A stretch of DNA of 35,348 nucleotides, taken from the NCBI GenBank assembly GCA_028874075.1, contig JAPPLU010000066.1, positions 1-35,348 on the forward strand. The letters are read 5' to 3'. Positions 1 through 7,868 of the stretch are shown here, piece by piece. The notes beneath the pieces were generated by a model that ran no database searches, had not been told where the DNA came from, and saw only the letters and a program-made list of their open reading frames with translations. A program made the position numbers and the translations under genes. Source of the stretch: Chloroflexota bacterium. Its GTDB lineage: Bacteria; Chloroflexota; Dehalococcoidia; Lucifugimonadales; UBA3495. Each line of letters opens with the position of its first letter. The first letter of the stretch is position 1.

Positions 1-78
1 AACCCCCCGTCAAGGCTTTTTCGGTCCGCAGAATTTCAAACTGAGACACTACCGGCACTCTGCTTTAGTTGTAATGCC

Positions 79-453
79 ATGAAGCGGGATAGGGACGACA
101 CCGACTTCCGATATATCGAGGATGAGTATAGGGCAAGAAAGGAAGATTGCCTGCTATGTGACCCAGACAATGGCCAAGTACTGAAGCAAGAAAGACTTGC
201 ATACTCGACGTATGGTGACGAGTCCAGCACTGATCACATCATGATAGTACCTAGGCGCCATATTGAAGATTACTTTGGTCTATACCAACCGGAACTAAAC
301 ACTATACAAAGAATCCTTGACGCCACTCGAACTGAACTACAGCAGTCAATTAAATCCATAGTTGGCTTCGAAGTATCCTTTAGGGCCAGTGCGGTCGAAA
401 CTGATTCTCAACAGCACGCGTATTTGGACCTGTTTATCAGGAGAAGCGACTAA
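79..453 (+). CDS. HIT-like protein with degenerate active site
   Basis: A 124-residue protein resembling the histidine triad (HIT) nucleotide-binding family. An N-terminal CxxC (CLLC, about residue 24) matches the zinc-binding cysteine pair of many HIT proteins. The central segment HIMIVPRRHIEDYFGL is a typical HIT helix/strand signature. The C-terminal block QHAYLDLFIRR aligns with the catalytic HxHxH strand, but only the first histidine remains; the next two positions are Tyr and Asp. HIT enzymes hydrolyse or transfer nucleotidyl groups through the middle histidine, so catalysis is doubtful here. Base composition is visibly more AT-rich than the following genes, which suggests separate origin. 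No clear ribosome binding site precedes the ATG. Family membership is fairly likely, function unknown. Confidence 0.6.
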   Translation: MKRDRDDTDFRYIEDEYRARKEDCLLCDPDNGQVLKQERLAYSTYGDESSTDHIMIVPRRHIEDYFGLYQPELNTIQRILDATRTELQQSIKSIVGFEVSFRASAVETDSQQHAYLDLFIRRSD

Positions 454-564
454 ATCACGCTAAGCTACCAGCTTTTGCGGGTTGTTGCTGGCACCAATTC
501 TGTGCGCTCAATGAGAGTGACAAATCAGCTAGCCATTCCCCAGGCCCTGTGCCAAAATACCGCC

Positions 565-1371
565 ATGCCGACAGCGCCAATGCAACTAACCCTCCTGGAA
601 GCAGCCCTTCGCAGGGACAAGTACATTGTCCTCGGCGGCCTGACGGCTATCACTTTGCTGGCCTGGGGTTACCTGGTCTACCTTTCACCCGGCATGTCAA
701 AGATGGACAGCCTGGGTGAATGGAACGCCATGGCAATGCCCGGTATAGGGGTTGGATTCGGGCCTGTGCAAATGGTCCTGATATTCCTGATGTGGGCCGT
801 GATGATGGTGGGGATGATGGTGCCCTCGGCTGCCCCAATGATCCTTACCTTCGCGAACATCAACCGCCGGCGCCGGGAGCACGGCAACCCTTACGTGCCG
901 ACTGCGGTCTTCCTGTCCGGCTACCTGCTGATCTGGGCCGGCTTTTCCTTGGTGGCAACGGTGGCCCAGATAGCCCTGGTACTAGCCATCTTCGGTTCTT
1001 ACAGTGTGGACAGTTCCTTGATAGGCGGCGTTCTTCTGCTGGCGGCGGGGGCCTTCCAATTAAGTCCCCTCAAAAGCGTCTGCCTGCGCCACTGCCGGAC
1101 CACCATGGGCTTCATTACCAACGACTGGCGGGAGGGCCGTAGGGGCGCCCTCCTTATGGGCCTGCATCACGGCGCCTATTGCCTGGGCTGCTGCTGGGCG
1201 CTGATGGGTCTGCTCTTCCTGATGGGTGTCATGAACCTGCTGTGGATTGCCACCCTGGCCGCCTTTGTGCTGTTGGAGAAGGTTGCCCCGGCCGGGCAGT
1301 GGATAGGCCGCGCCGCCGGCATCGGCTTGATTGCCTGGGGAGTCTGGTTGCTGGCGGGTATCTTCCTGTAA
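565..1371 (+). CDS. DUF2182 integral membrane protein
   Basis: A polytopic membrane protein of about 268 residues matching DUF2182, described as a predicted metal-binding integral membrane family. Diagnostic features are the methionine-rich helix with WAVMMVGMMVPSAAPMIL, followed by a cytoplasmic FANINRRRR loop, and the later HHGAYCLGCCWALM segment, where His and Cys residues could bind metal. About seven hydrophobic helices are visible. The frame is open further upstream to a TTG near 475, but that extension is polar and unlike the family. I place the start at ATG 565 (MPTAPMQ), with ATG 580 as an alternative; no strong Shine-Dalgarno decides it. DUF1326, a frequent partner of this family, is not nearby. 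The gene precedes an unrecognised gene and rmuC in the same orientation. Confidence 0.78.
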   Translation: MPTAPMQLTLLEAALRRDKYIVLGGLTAITLLAWGYLVYLSPGMSKMDSLGEWNAMAMPGIGVGFGPVQMVLIFLMWAVMMVGMMVPSAAPMILTFANINRRRREHGNPYVPTAVFLSGYLLIWAGFSLVATVAQIALVLAIFGSYSVDSSLIGGVLLLAAGAFQLSPLKSVCLRHCRTTMGFITNDWREGRRGALLMGLHHGAYCLGCCWALMGLLFLMGVMNLLWIATLAAFVLLEKVAPAGQWIGRAAGIGLIAWGVWLLAGIFL

Positions 1372-1429
1372 CCGGAAAATCAAGCAGGGACTTACAGGTA
1401 CCCGGATTACCTGCCACAGGACTTGCCAT

Positions 1430-1454
1430 ATCCTGTTAATCCCGTCCATCCATG
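1430..1454 (+). repeat. Dispersed repeat copy (ATCCTGTTAATCC...CCATG type)
   Basis: The 25 bases between the DUF2182 gene and the next gene read ATCCTGTTAATCC, C, GTCCATCCATG. The same string with one mismatch occurs in reverse orientation at 25023-25047, and a shortened form lies at 25138-25156. It is therefore an intergenic repeat family with at least three members in this window. Confidence 0.7.
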
Positions 1455-1476
1455 ATCAATCGGGAGGGGAACAGCA

Positions 1477-1965
1477 ATGCCGACTCGCGCTGATACTCAC
1501 GACCTGTATAAGCTGAAGCGTTGGCAGAAGGACCTGGAGGCCACACCGGAGGATGCTCCGCCCGTCTTTGCCATCTTCCTGGTATCCGGCGAGGACCGGG
1601 CGGCCCACGACGTTTTTCGGGCCTTCCGCGCAAGCTTTGAGGAACGCAACCTGGGCTTCGCGCACCTGGTAATATTCGGCCAGCATGGCGTATCGGAGAC
1701 GGCAAAGAGGCTGCGGACCAGGTTCGGGCTGGAGGAAGGTGTGAGGCCGTCGCTGGTGCTCTTCTCGGGACAAGGCAACGGACCGCAAGTAGTCGCCCTT
1801 CCTGCGGGCGCCGAGGGAGGTCCGCACCCCGATGCCGGTTCGGGCTGGCGGGACGCCCTGACTTCCGCTGTTGGAGTCGTGGACGGAGCAGGCCCCAATG
1901 GCAGGGCGGTCAGGGATGCGGTGAGTGAAATCTGCCGCCTTGCGATTGACTCCCCGGCTGCCTGA
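1477..1965 (+). CDS. Unrecognised 162-residue protein, possibly thioredoxin-like fold
   Basis: I do not recognise a family. A good ribosome binding site (GGGAGGGG) lies upstream of the ATG. The sequence alternates hydrophobic strands and helices: FAIFLVSG (residues 30-37), an amphipathic helix, AHLVIFGQHG (62-71), a helix, then PSLVLFSG (about 91-98). This order is reminiscent of a thioredoxin-like alpha/beta fold, but there is no CxxC and no cysteine in the core; the only cysteine is near the C terminus (EICRLAI). There is no signal peptide or membrane helix, so it is probably cytoplasmic. It lies between DUF2182 and rmuC on the same strand with short gaps, so a shared transcript is plausible. 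The fold suggestion is inference from pattern only. Confidence 0.6.
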   Translation: MPTRADTHDLYKLKRWQKDLEATPEDAPPVFAIFLVSGEDRAAHDVFRAFRASFEERNLGFAHLVIFGQHGVSETAKRLRTRFGLEEGVRPSLVLFSGQGNGPQVVALPAGAEGGPHPDAGSGWRDALTSAVGVVDGAGPNGRAVRDAVSEICRLAIDSPAA

Positions 1966-2005
1966 CACCGTACCTGAACCTGTGTGACTTTAGGGGGACC
2001 GTGCA

Positions 2006-3352
2006 ATGGAAATCATTTCCGCTCTAGTGGGACTCGCATCCGGCCTGATTCTGGGTGGCCTGTTGGTACTGCTTATTCGTGGAAAGAAATCTCAGGAGTT
2101 GGTGGGGATAAGCGAGGCTGAACACGAAAGGGCCCTATCCGAGTTGCGCCTCCAAAACCAGCAGGAAGCGGCTCAACGGGACCGGGAACTGGCAGACACG
2201 CGATTAAAACACGAGCAGGAGTTGGGGTCGCGCCAGGAGGAAATTTCCCGCCTGACCGGTCAGCTGGAACAGGCCAAGTCGGCTCAAGAACTCCTGGAAA
2301 CTGCCAAGGCTCAGCTGGGAGAACAGTTCAAGGCTACGGCTTCAGATGTCTTGCAGGCGAGCAACAAGCAATTCATGGAATTGTCGCAACAGGGACTGGG
2401 CAAGACCATGGAGCAGGCAAAGGGCGAGCTTGAACAGCGCCACCGCCAGTTCCAGGAATTGGTGAAACCCCTGGCCGAGAACTATGGCAAACTGAACCCG
2501 CAAATCGACCTGCTGATAGAGCAAAGCAACCGGGTTACCGCCGAAACCAACCGCCTCAGCACCGCCCTTTCCGATAACAGACAGGCCGGGCATTGGGGTG
2601 AAGTCCAACTTCGGAAGGTGGTGGAGGCCGCGGGCATGGCATCTTACTGCGACTTTGACGAACAGGGAACGGTCAGCGGTTCACAACAAGTCCGGCCGGA
2701 CCTGGTCGTCAACTTGCCGGAAAAACGCGCCATCGTCATCGACGCAAAGGCTTCAACGCTGGCCTATATGGAAGCCCAGTTGGCCGAAAACTCTGAAGCT
2801 GCCGATAATGCCTGGGCCCGCCACGCCCAGGCCATGCGGAGGCAGATAGACGATCTGGCCGGAAAGGACTACGGCGCTGCCGTGCCCGGGTCCCTGGACT
2901 TCGTGGTGATGTTTGTCCCAGGAGACCAGTTTCTGGCATCGGCGCTTAGTTCCAACCCCGGGCTGGTGGAATATGCCATGGGGAAGCGGATAGCCATTGC
3001 TACTCCCTCATCGTTGATTGCGATGCTGTGGGCGGTCAACAATGGCTGGCAGCAGTATCGGGTAGCCGAGGAAGCGGCCCGCATCAAGAGTGTGGGCGAG
3101 GAAATGTACAAGCGCCTAACCACATTTATGAACCACTACGCCCGCGTGGGCAAACAATTGGAAACGGCGGTATCTACTTACAACAGTTCCGTAAATTCCT
3201 TTGACCGTCGCGTGGTACCGCAGGGCCGCCGGTTCGCTGAACTGGTGGTGGGAGCGGAGGTTGAACTGTCTGTGCCCGATACCATAGACGAGCTCCCTGT
3301 AAGCTCTGCCTATGCAGTGGAGCCGGAGGTTGCCGCGGCAGCCGACAACTGA
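2006..3352 (+). CDS. rmuC: DNA recombination protein RmuC
   Basis: A 448-residue RmuC family protein. Residues 4-24 form an N-terminal membrane anchor, residues about 30-175 are a Gln/Glu-rich coiled coil, and the RmuC nuclease-like domain follows. Domain signatures include GHWGEVQLRKVVEAAGM (about 196-212), RPDLVVNLP and VIDAKAS (about 243-249). The Glu, Asp and Asp-x-Lys positions match the PD-(D/E)xK-like arrangement expected for this family. RmuC limits recombination at inverted repeats in E. coli and is widely conserved; the biochemical activity is not firmly established. The ATG is preceded by AGGGGG. The C terminus is alanine- and glutamate-rich, as in many homologues. Length is normal for the family. 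Confidence 0.93.
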   Translation: MEIISALVGLASGLILGGLLVLLIRGKKSQELVGISEAEHERALSELRLQNQQEAAQRDRELADTRLKHEQELGSRQEEISRLTGQLEQAKSAQELLETAKAQLGEQFKATASDVLQASNKQFMELSQQGLGKTMEQAKGELEQRHRQFQELVKPLAENYGKLNPQIDLLIEQSNRVTAETNRLSTALSDNRQAGHWGEVQLRKVVEAAGMASYCDFDEQGTVSGSQQVRPDLVVNLPEKRAIVIDAKASTLAYMEAQLAENSEAADNAWARHAQAMRRQIDDLAGKDYGAAVPGSLDFVVMFVPGDQFLASALSSNPGLVEYAMGKRIAIATPSSLIAMLWAVNNGWQQYRVAEEAARIKSVGEEMYKRLTTFMNHYARVGKQLETAVSTYNSSVNSFDRRVVPQGRRFAELVVGAEVELSVPDTIDELPVSSAYAVEPEVAAAADN

Positions 3353-3422
3353 CTCGACACGCCTTGCGCCCCAAAACAGCCGGTGCTACCATTACGCCCA
3401 AGCTGAAAACGGAGGTACTAAC

Positions 3423-3941
3423 ATGGCTCTCATATCAAACCTGGGCCACGTGGGCATTATCTGCGACGACTTCCTTAAAATGCGCGACTTCTACACCCGC
3501 GTTCTTGGCCTGACCGTCACCGACGAGGACCCCGACCGGGGCAGTTGCTTCCTCAGCGCCGACCCGGACAACGAACACCACGAGCTGAACCTGGGCTCGG
3601 CCAACGAGAACCGTCCTCGTACCCGCAACGTGGGCCAGGTATCCTTCATTGTCCCCAACATGGACGCCCTACGGGAACTGGACCGCCGGTTTAAGGAAGA
3701 GGGTACTACCATCCTGCGCACCGTTACCCACGGCATTTCCAACAGCATTTATTTCGAGGATCCGGAAGGCAACGTGGGTGAGGTCTATTACAAGACCGGC
3801 TTCGTGGTCAAGCAGGGCTTTGGCCGGCCCATTGACCTGGAAAACCAATCCGACGAAGAGATCATGTCCTTTGCCCAGAGCTTCGAGGCCACCGAGGGAC
3901 CCTTCCAGGGCGCCAAGCTCCCCGTAGGCAGCTTCGACTAA
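3423..3941 (+). CDS. VOC-family (glyoxalase/extradiol dioxygenase-like) protein
   Basis: A 172-residue vicinal oxygen chelate protein. Two beta-alpha-beta-beta-beta modules are visible: GHVGIICDDFLKMRDFYTRVLGLTV near the N terminus and a second ending in YFEDPEGNVGEVYY. Candidate metal ligands are His in GHVGI, His in EHHELN and Glu in GEVYY, the pattern of catechol 2,3-dioxygenase-like VOC enzymes. The start is ATG 3423 with GGAGG in ACGGAGGTACTAAC; the frame is open upstream but without support. After the fold comes a tail, GRPIDLENQSDEEIM, that also occurs in the VOC protein at 9867-10424, marking them as paralogues. It precedes an HpaB-type monooxygenase on the same strand, which suggests a role in aromatic or similar substrate oxidation. 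The exact substrate cannot be read from the sequence. Confidence 0.88.
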   Translation: MALISNLGHVGIICDDFLKMRDFYTRVLGLTVTDEDPDRGSCFLSADPDNEHHELNLGSANENRPRTRNVGQVSFIVPNMDALRELDRRFKEEGTTILRTVTHGISNSIYFEDPEGNVGEVYYKTGFVVKQGFGRPIDLENQSDEEIMSFAQSFEATEGPFQGAKLPVGSFD

Positions 3942-3973
3942 GCTTTTCGTTTAAGCCAGCGCGGTATGGCAGT

Positions 3974-4001
3974 GCAGGGGCGGGTTCCAACCCGCCCCTG
4001 C
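3974..4001. repeat. Perfect 13-bp inverted repeat (hairpin)
   Basis: Arms 3974-3986 (GCAGGGGCGGGTT) and 3989-4001 are exact reverse complements separated by CC. It lies 32 bases after the VOC stop codon. There is no T-tract, so it is not a classic intrinsic terminator. It may be a transcript-end stabiliser or a member of the GC-rich palindromic repeats common in intergenic spaces. Confidence 0.7.
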
Positions 4002-4179
4002 GGCGTTAGTAGATAGTCTGATATGGCTAGGCCGACGGTGTGCGTACCGCGGGCGGCAGTAGTCGCCTCCGATGTTTTACCCTGAACCCCACATATCCCG
4101 TATAATTCCAGGCAATTAGCCCGCTGCCTCCTTCTTCCGGTGTCTCAGGCGGCAGCGCAACCGCTTTGGAGGTTGTCCC

Positions 4180-5685
4180 ATGGTACTTGACGTTACCACC
4201 GCCGCCGGTGCCATGACCGGCGCCCGCTACATTGAGAGTCTCCGGGATGACCGCGAGGTGTGGCTCGACGGTGAGCGGGTAGCCGACGTGCCGTCTCACC
4301 CCGCCTTCCGGGGCATGGTCAATGAGCTGGCCCGCATCTACGACCTCCAGAACTCCGACGACTTTCGGGACCAGATGACCTTTGTATCTCCCGAAACGGG
4401 GAACCGTTGCAGCCTCTCCTGGCTGCTGCCTCGTACCGCCGAGGACCTGAAGCGCAAGCGGCGCAACAGCGAAATCTGGAATGAACAGAGCTGGGGTCAG
4501 CTTGGCCGCAGCCCCGATATCCTGGCGCCCCACATAACGGCCCTCTATGCCATCCGCGACTCCCTGGGTTCGGTCAAGCATCCCAGGTGCGACTTTGGCG
4601 AGAACATCGCCAACTACCACCGCTACTGCCAGGAGAACGACCTGTTCCTGACCCATGCCTTGGGCGACCCCCAGGTGGACCGCAGCCAGCAGCCCCAGAA
4701 CGAACAGCGCAACATCATTGAGGAGGAACTGGCCCTTCACGTAGTTGAAGAAACTAACGAGGGCATCATCATCACCGGCGGCAAGCAACTGGCCACCGCG
4801 GCCCCCATCAGCAACGAGACCTACGTTTCCTTGTCAGCTACCTTTCTGCGCCGTTCCGACCCCAAGTGCGTCCTGGCCTTTTCCATACCCACCAACAGCC
4901 CGGGCATGAAAATCCTGTGCCGGGAACCCGTGTCCCATGGCTACGGCGGATTCGGACATCCCCTGGGCCTAAACTATGATGAGCAGGACGCCATGCTCTT
5001 CTTCGAGGAGGTGCTGGTGCCATGGGACCGCATCTTCATGCTGTACGATTCGTCGCCCCTGGTGGCCCACCTCACTCGCCGCACCAACTTTCAAGGCTGG
5101 CCCAACCTGGTGCGCATTCACCAGCGCATGAAGCTGATGACCGCCGTTGCCACCCTCATTGCTGAGGCCATTGGGGTCATCGAATACCGGGAGGTGTCTG
5201 CCAAGCTGGGAGAGATGGCCACCTACACTGAGATGTGGCGCCATGCCCTGGACGGCATCGAGCACAACGCCTTCCTCGTTGATACCGGAGACGGGGACAG
5301 CCTGATGTCCCTGGGCGACATGAACGCCATGAACATCTACTTTTCCCAGATGTCGTCTCGGATGGTTGAATTGCTGCGGGAGATCTGCGGATCCGGCATT
5401 ATTATGCAGCCCAGTGAGAAAGACCTGGCGAGCTCCGATCTGCGCCCCTACCTTGACCGGTACATGCGCGGCAAGGGCGTGGATGTGGAGTATAAGTCCC
5501 GCCTCTTCCGCCTGGCCCACGACCTGGCCGTCTCCTCCTTCGGGATGCGGCAGGAAATCTACGAATACTGGCATGGCGGTGACCCTAATCGCAACCGCAT
5601 AAACCTGATGCGCAACTACGACCAGGCAGACATCACGGAGAGAATCAAGGACACTCTTTCCCGTCCTTTGGCCAACGAGGGATAG
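4180..5685 (+). CDS. 4-hydroxyphenylacetate 3-monooxygenase (HpaB) family oxygenase
   Basis: A 501-residue member of the HpaB/PvcC family, the oxygenase half of two-component FADH2-dependent phenol hydroxylases. Recognisable blocks are the N-terminal MTGARYIESLRDDREVWLDGERV, the mid region NDLFLTHALGDPQVDRSQ (about residues 150-167), GIIITGGKQLATAAP, the acyl-CoA-dehydrogenase-like core DEQDAMLFFEEVLVPWDRIFM, and a C-terminal helical half ending around SFGMRQEIYEYWHGGDPNR. Family members hydroxylate aromatic rings ortho to a phenol, using FADH2 from a separate reductase. No reductase gene is seen in this window. The ATG is preceded by GGAGG (TTGGAGGTTGTCCC). Full length for the family. The actual substrate could be another phenolic compound. 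Confidence 0.92.
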   Translation: MVLDVTTAAGAMTGARYIESLRDDREVWLDGERVADVPSHPAFRGMVNELARIYDLQNSDDFRDQMTFVSPETGNRCSLSWLLPRTAEDLKRKRRNSEIWNEQSWGQLGRSPDILAPHITALYAIRDSLGSVKHPRCDFGENIANYHRYCQENDLFLTHALGDPQVDRSQQPQNEQRNIIEEELALHVVEETNEGIIITGGKQLATAAPISNETYVSLSATFLRRSDPKCVLAFSIPTNSPGMKILCREPVSHGYGGFGHPLGLNYDEQDAMLFFEEVLVPWDRIFMLYDSSPLVAHLTRRTNFQGWPNLVRIHQRMKLMTAVATLIAEAIGVIEYREVSAKLGEMATYTEMWRHALDGIEHNAFLVDTGDGDSLMSLGDMNAMNIYFSQMSSRMVELLREICGSGIIMQPSEKDLASSDLRPYLDRYMRGKGVDVEYKSRLFRLAHDLAVSSFGMRQEIYEYWHGGDPNRNRINLMRNYDQADITERIKDTLSRPLANEG

Positions 5686-6058
5686 GGCGCCGGTCGCCGA
5701 GGGATGGCTACGGATATTGTCAGGCCACAGCCCGAAGCGGTATGCCGGGCGATTGTAAGGGAAATAAGACCCGGATTTTGGCTCTATCTCTAACCTTGAG
5801 TTGTGTCCTCCCGAAGCTCCCGAACCGCCCGTGCCACTGGTGAGAGACACTGACCAGGGACGAAAGCCGGCTTGCGGGATGAATATTAGACAACTCAGCT
5901 GTGTACAGACCAACCAGGGCCGGAGGGCTCTCCCAGGTACCAGGCCTGATGCGAAATAGCCCTTCCCGCTGCCTCTCCTCAATTTGTCCCCCGAAACTCC
6001 ACAATGTTATACTTGCTTTCGTGCATTCTTAATCAGGGACTTGGAAAGACCTTTTACT
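5686..6058 (+). other. Intergenic region upstream of antiporter
   Basis: About 370 bases without a convincing gene. I looked for a riboswitch: fragments such as GCCACTG occur, but the rest of a cobalamin or c-di-AMP aptamer cannot be assembled. The only element I can point to is the promoter-like pair near 5984-6013. Confidence 0.5.
5984..6013 (+). promoter_or_regulatory. Predicted sigma-70 type promoter of the antiporter gene
   Basis: TTGTCC at 5984-5989 and TATACT at 6008-6013 with an 18-base spacer, about 45 bases before the proposed ATG 6059. This is a pattern match only. Confidence 0.4.
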
Positions 6059-7432
6059 ATGGGCGAAGCTTTCAATCTGGTATCGTTGCCCCTCTCCCTA
6101 TTCCAGGCTGGCGCCGGTGAGATTACTGAAATCCTCATCGTTCTCCTCATCCAACTCTCCATTATCCTTGCTGCGGCCAAGATAGCCGGTGAAATAGCCG
6201 CCAGGTTCCTCAAGATACCTACGGTGCTGGCCGAGTTGGGGGTGGGTGTCGCTATCGGCCCTTTTGCCCTGGGCGGCCTCAGCTACTTTGGCGTCGGGCC
6301 CCTTTTCCCCATTCCCCTGGTGGATGGCAAGCCGTCTCCCATTCCCGTAAGCAACGAACTCTACGCCCTGGCCCAGATTGGTTCGGTGGTGTTGCTGTTC
6401 GCCATCGGTCTTGAGACTAACCTCAAGCAGTTCATCAGGTATGCCGGACCGGCCACCGCCGTAGCCATAGGCGGCGTGGCTCTGCCCTTCGCTTTAGGTG
6501 TCGGCGCTACTGTGCTGATGGGATTTGACGGCGGCGGCGGTTGGACTTCCCCGCAGGCTCTCTTCATGGGCGCCATTATGACCGCCACATCCGTGGGCAT
6601 TACCGCCCGGGTGCTGGCAGACCTTCACCGGCTGGACGACCCGGAAGGCGTTACGATAATTGCGGCTGCCGTAGTGGACGATGTCCTGGGTATTCTTGTA
6701 TTGACCGTGGTTGTCGGCATCAGCACCACTGACACCTTCACCATCGGGTCCGTGGGCTGGATCAGCTTTAAGGCTATTGGCTTCTGCGTAGCGCTGACCG
6801 CCATAGGAATTCTGGTCGCGCCGTACCTGGAAAAGGTGCTGGAGAAGTTCAGTTCCACCAGCGCCCTTTTGTGCGTACCCCTGGCTCTGGCCCTGTTGGC
6901 AGCCGGCATGGCGGAGTATTTCGGCCTGGCCTTCATTATTGGAGCCTTTTCCATTGGCCTGGCACTGTCCACCACCCGGCTGGGACACCTGGTGGAAGCT
7001 GCCATGCTGGGCATCGTGGACTTCCTGGTCCCGGTCTTCTTCGTGGTTATGGGGATGCTCGTGGATGTAACCTCCATGCAGTCGGGCCTCGTATTCGGCC
7101 TGATAATCTCTGCTCTGGCCATATTCTCCAAGGTAGTGGGTTCGGGGGGACCGGCCCTAGTCAGCGGCTTCAATCTCCGCGGCAGCACCCGCATTGGTGT
7201 GGGCATGATGCCCAGGGGTGAAGTCGCCCTGATTATCGCCGGTATCGGCTTGTCCCACGGCATTATCGGCCAGGACCTGTTCGGTGTAAGCATCCTGATG
7301 ACCGTTATTACAACCCTCATCGCGCCCACACTGCTGGTGCCCCTGTTCCGCTCCGGCGGCAGCGGGCTGCGCAACAGCGGCCAGGAGGAACTTGAACAGG
7401 GTGCGGCCATAGCTGAAGGTGCAGAAGATTAG
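6059..7432 (+). CDS. CPA2-family cation:proton antiporter
   Basis: A 457-residue membrane protein of the monovalent cation:proton antiporter-2 family (NapA/Kef type). About 12-13 hydrophobic helices are visible. The family core is clear: ALFMGAIMTATSVGITARVLADL (about residues 170-192) and AAAVVDDVLGILVL (about 202-215), where the Asp-Asp pair is the ion-binding motif of electrogenic CPA2 antiporters. GVGMMPRGEVALIIAGIGL near the C terminus is also conserved. Unlike the Kef-type protein at 19307-21001 it has no C-terminal CBS or TrkA domain. The start at ATG 6059 (MGEAFNLV) sits about 45 bases after a promoter-like pair; the frame is open slightly upstream to 5984. It likely exports Na+ or K+ in exchange for protons. 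Confidence 0.9.
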   Translation: MGEAFNLVSLPLSLFQAGAGEITEILIVLLIQLSIILAAAKIAGEIAARFLKIPTVLAELGVGVAIGPFALGGLSYFGVGPLFPIPLVDGKPSPIPVSNELYALAQIGSVVLLFAIGLETNLKQFIRYAGPATAVAIGGVALPFALGVGATVLMGFDGGGGWTSPQALFMGAIMTATSVGITARVLADLHRLDDPEGVTIIAAAVVDDVLGILVLTVVVGISTTDTFTIGSVGWISFKAIGFCVALTAIGILVAPYLEKVLEKFSSTSALLCVPLALALLAAGMAEYFGLAFIIGAFSIGLALSTTRLGHLVEAAMLGIVDFLVPVFFVVMGMLVDVTSMQSGLVFGLIISALAIFSKVVGSGGPALVSGFNLRGSTRIGVGMMPRGEVALIIAGIGLSHGIIGQDLFGVSILMTVITTLIAPTLLVPLFRSGGSGLRNSGQEELEQGAAIAEGAED

Positions 7433-7501
7433 TCGTCCCTGAATGCACGAGTCCGGTGAGAGACCCTGAGCGGGAAAATCCTGAAGGAGACACGAGGAAA
7501 T

Positions 7502-7786
7502 ATGATTGGGGTACTGACCCACCATTGGGCCAAGGAAGATAAGATCGAAGAGGCCAGGAAGTTGCTGGACGGCAACGGCGAGGCCCAGAGCAGGGCTCCA
7601 GGTTTCGGCGCCCGGGAAACCCTTTATTCCCTTTCCGACCCCACCAAGATTACTACCCTGGTTACTTGGGACAGCAACGAGATCTATGACGCCTGGCGCG
7701 CCAGCCCGGAGCGGGCCGTGGCCATGGCCGGAGCCGAGGAACTGTGGGCCCAAGCCCCCGAGTCGGAGCGGTTTCAGGTAGCCTAG
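7502..7786 (+). CDS. Small ABM-like (dimeric alpha/beta barrel) protein
   Basis: A 94-residue protein with the layout of the antibiotic biosynthesis monooxygenase (ABM) superfamily: strand MIGVLTHHW, helix KIEEARKLLDGN, strand region ETLYSLSDPTKITTLVTWDS, then helix NEIYDAWRASPERAVAM. ABM-like proteins are small ferredoxin-like folds that act as cofactor-free oxygenases, heme-degrading enzymes or stress proteins; specific function is not assignable. The strong upstream AAGGAGACACGAGGAAAT supports the ATG. It follows the antiporter by about 70 bases on the same strand. Family assignment is tentative because sequences in this fold diverge strongly. Confidence 0.6.
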   Translation: MIGVLTHHWAKEDKIEEARKLLDGNGEAQSRAPGFGARETLYSLSDPTKITTLVTWDSNEIYDAWRASPERAVAMAGAEELWAQAPESERFQVA

Positions 7787-7797
7787 TCCCGACAGGC

Positions 7798-7814
7798 AAC
7801 CGGGCGCCCCGGTT
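7798..7814. terminator. Hairpin between convergent genes
   Basis: AACCGGG (7798-7804), loop CGC, CCCGGTT (7808-7814) lies between the stop codons of converging genes. No T-run follows on either strand, so it is a candidate bidirectional terminator only. Confidence 0.4.
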
Positions 7815-7868
7815 AGCTGAGGTTGAATAGCTTGTACTTTCACCGGGGAGGGGCCGACTTCTGACCGG

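Noticed and set aside
5700..5990. Possible riboswitch upstream of the antiporter (GCCACTG and purine-rich segments)
   Set aside because: The remaining conserved boxes and helices of cobalamin or c-di-AMP aptamers could not be found in order.
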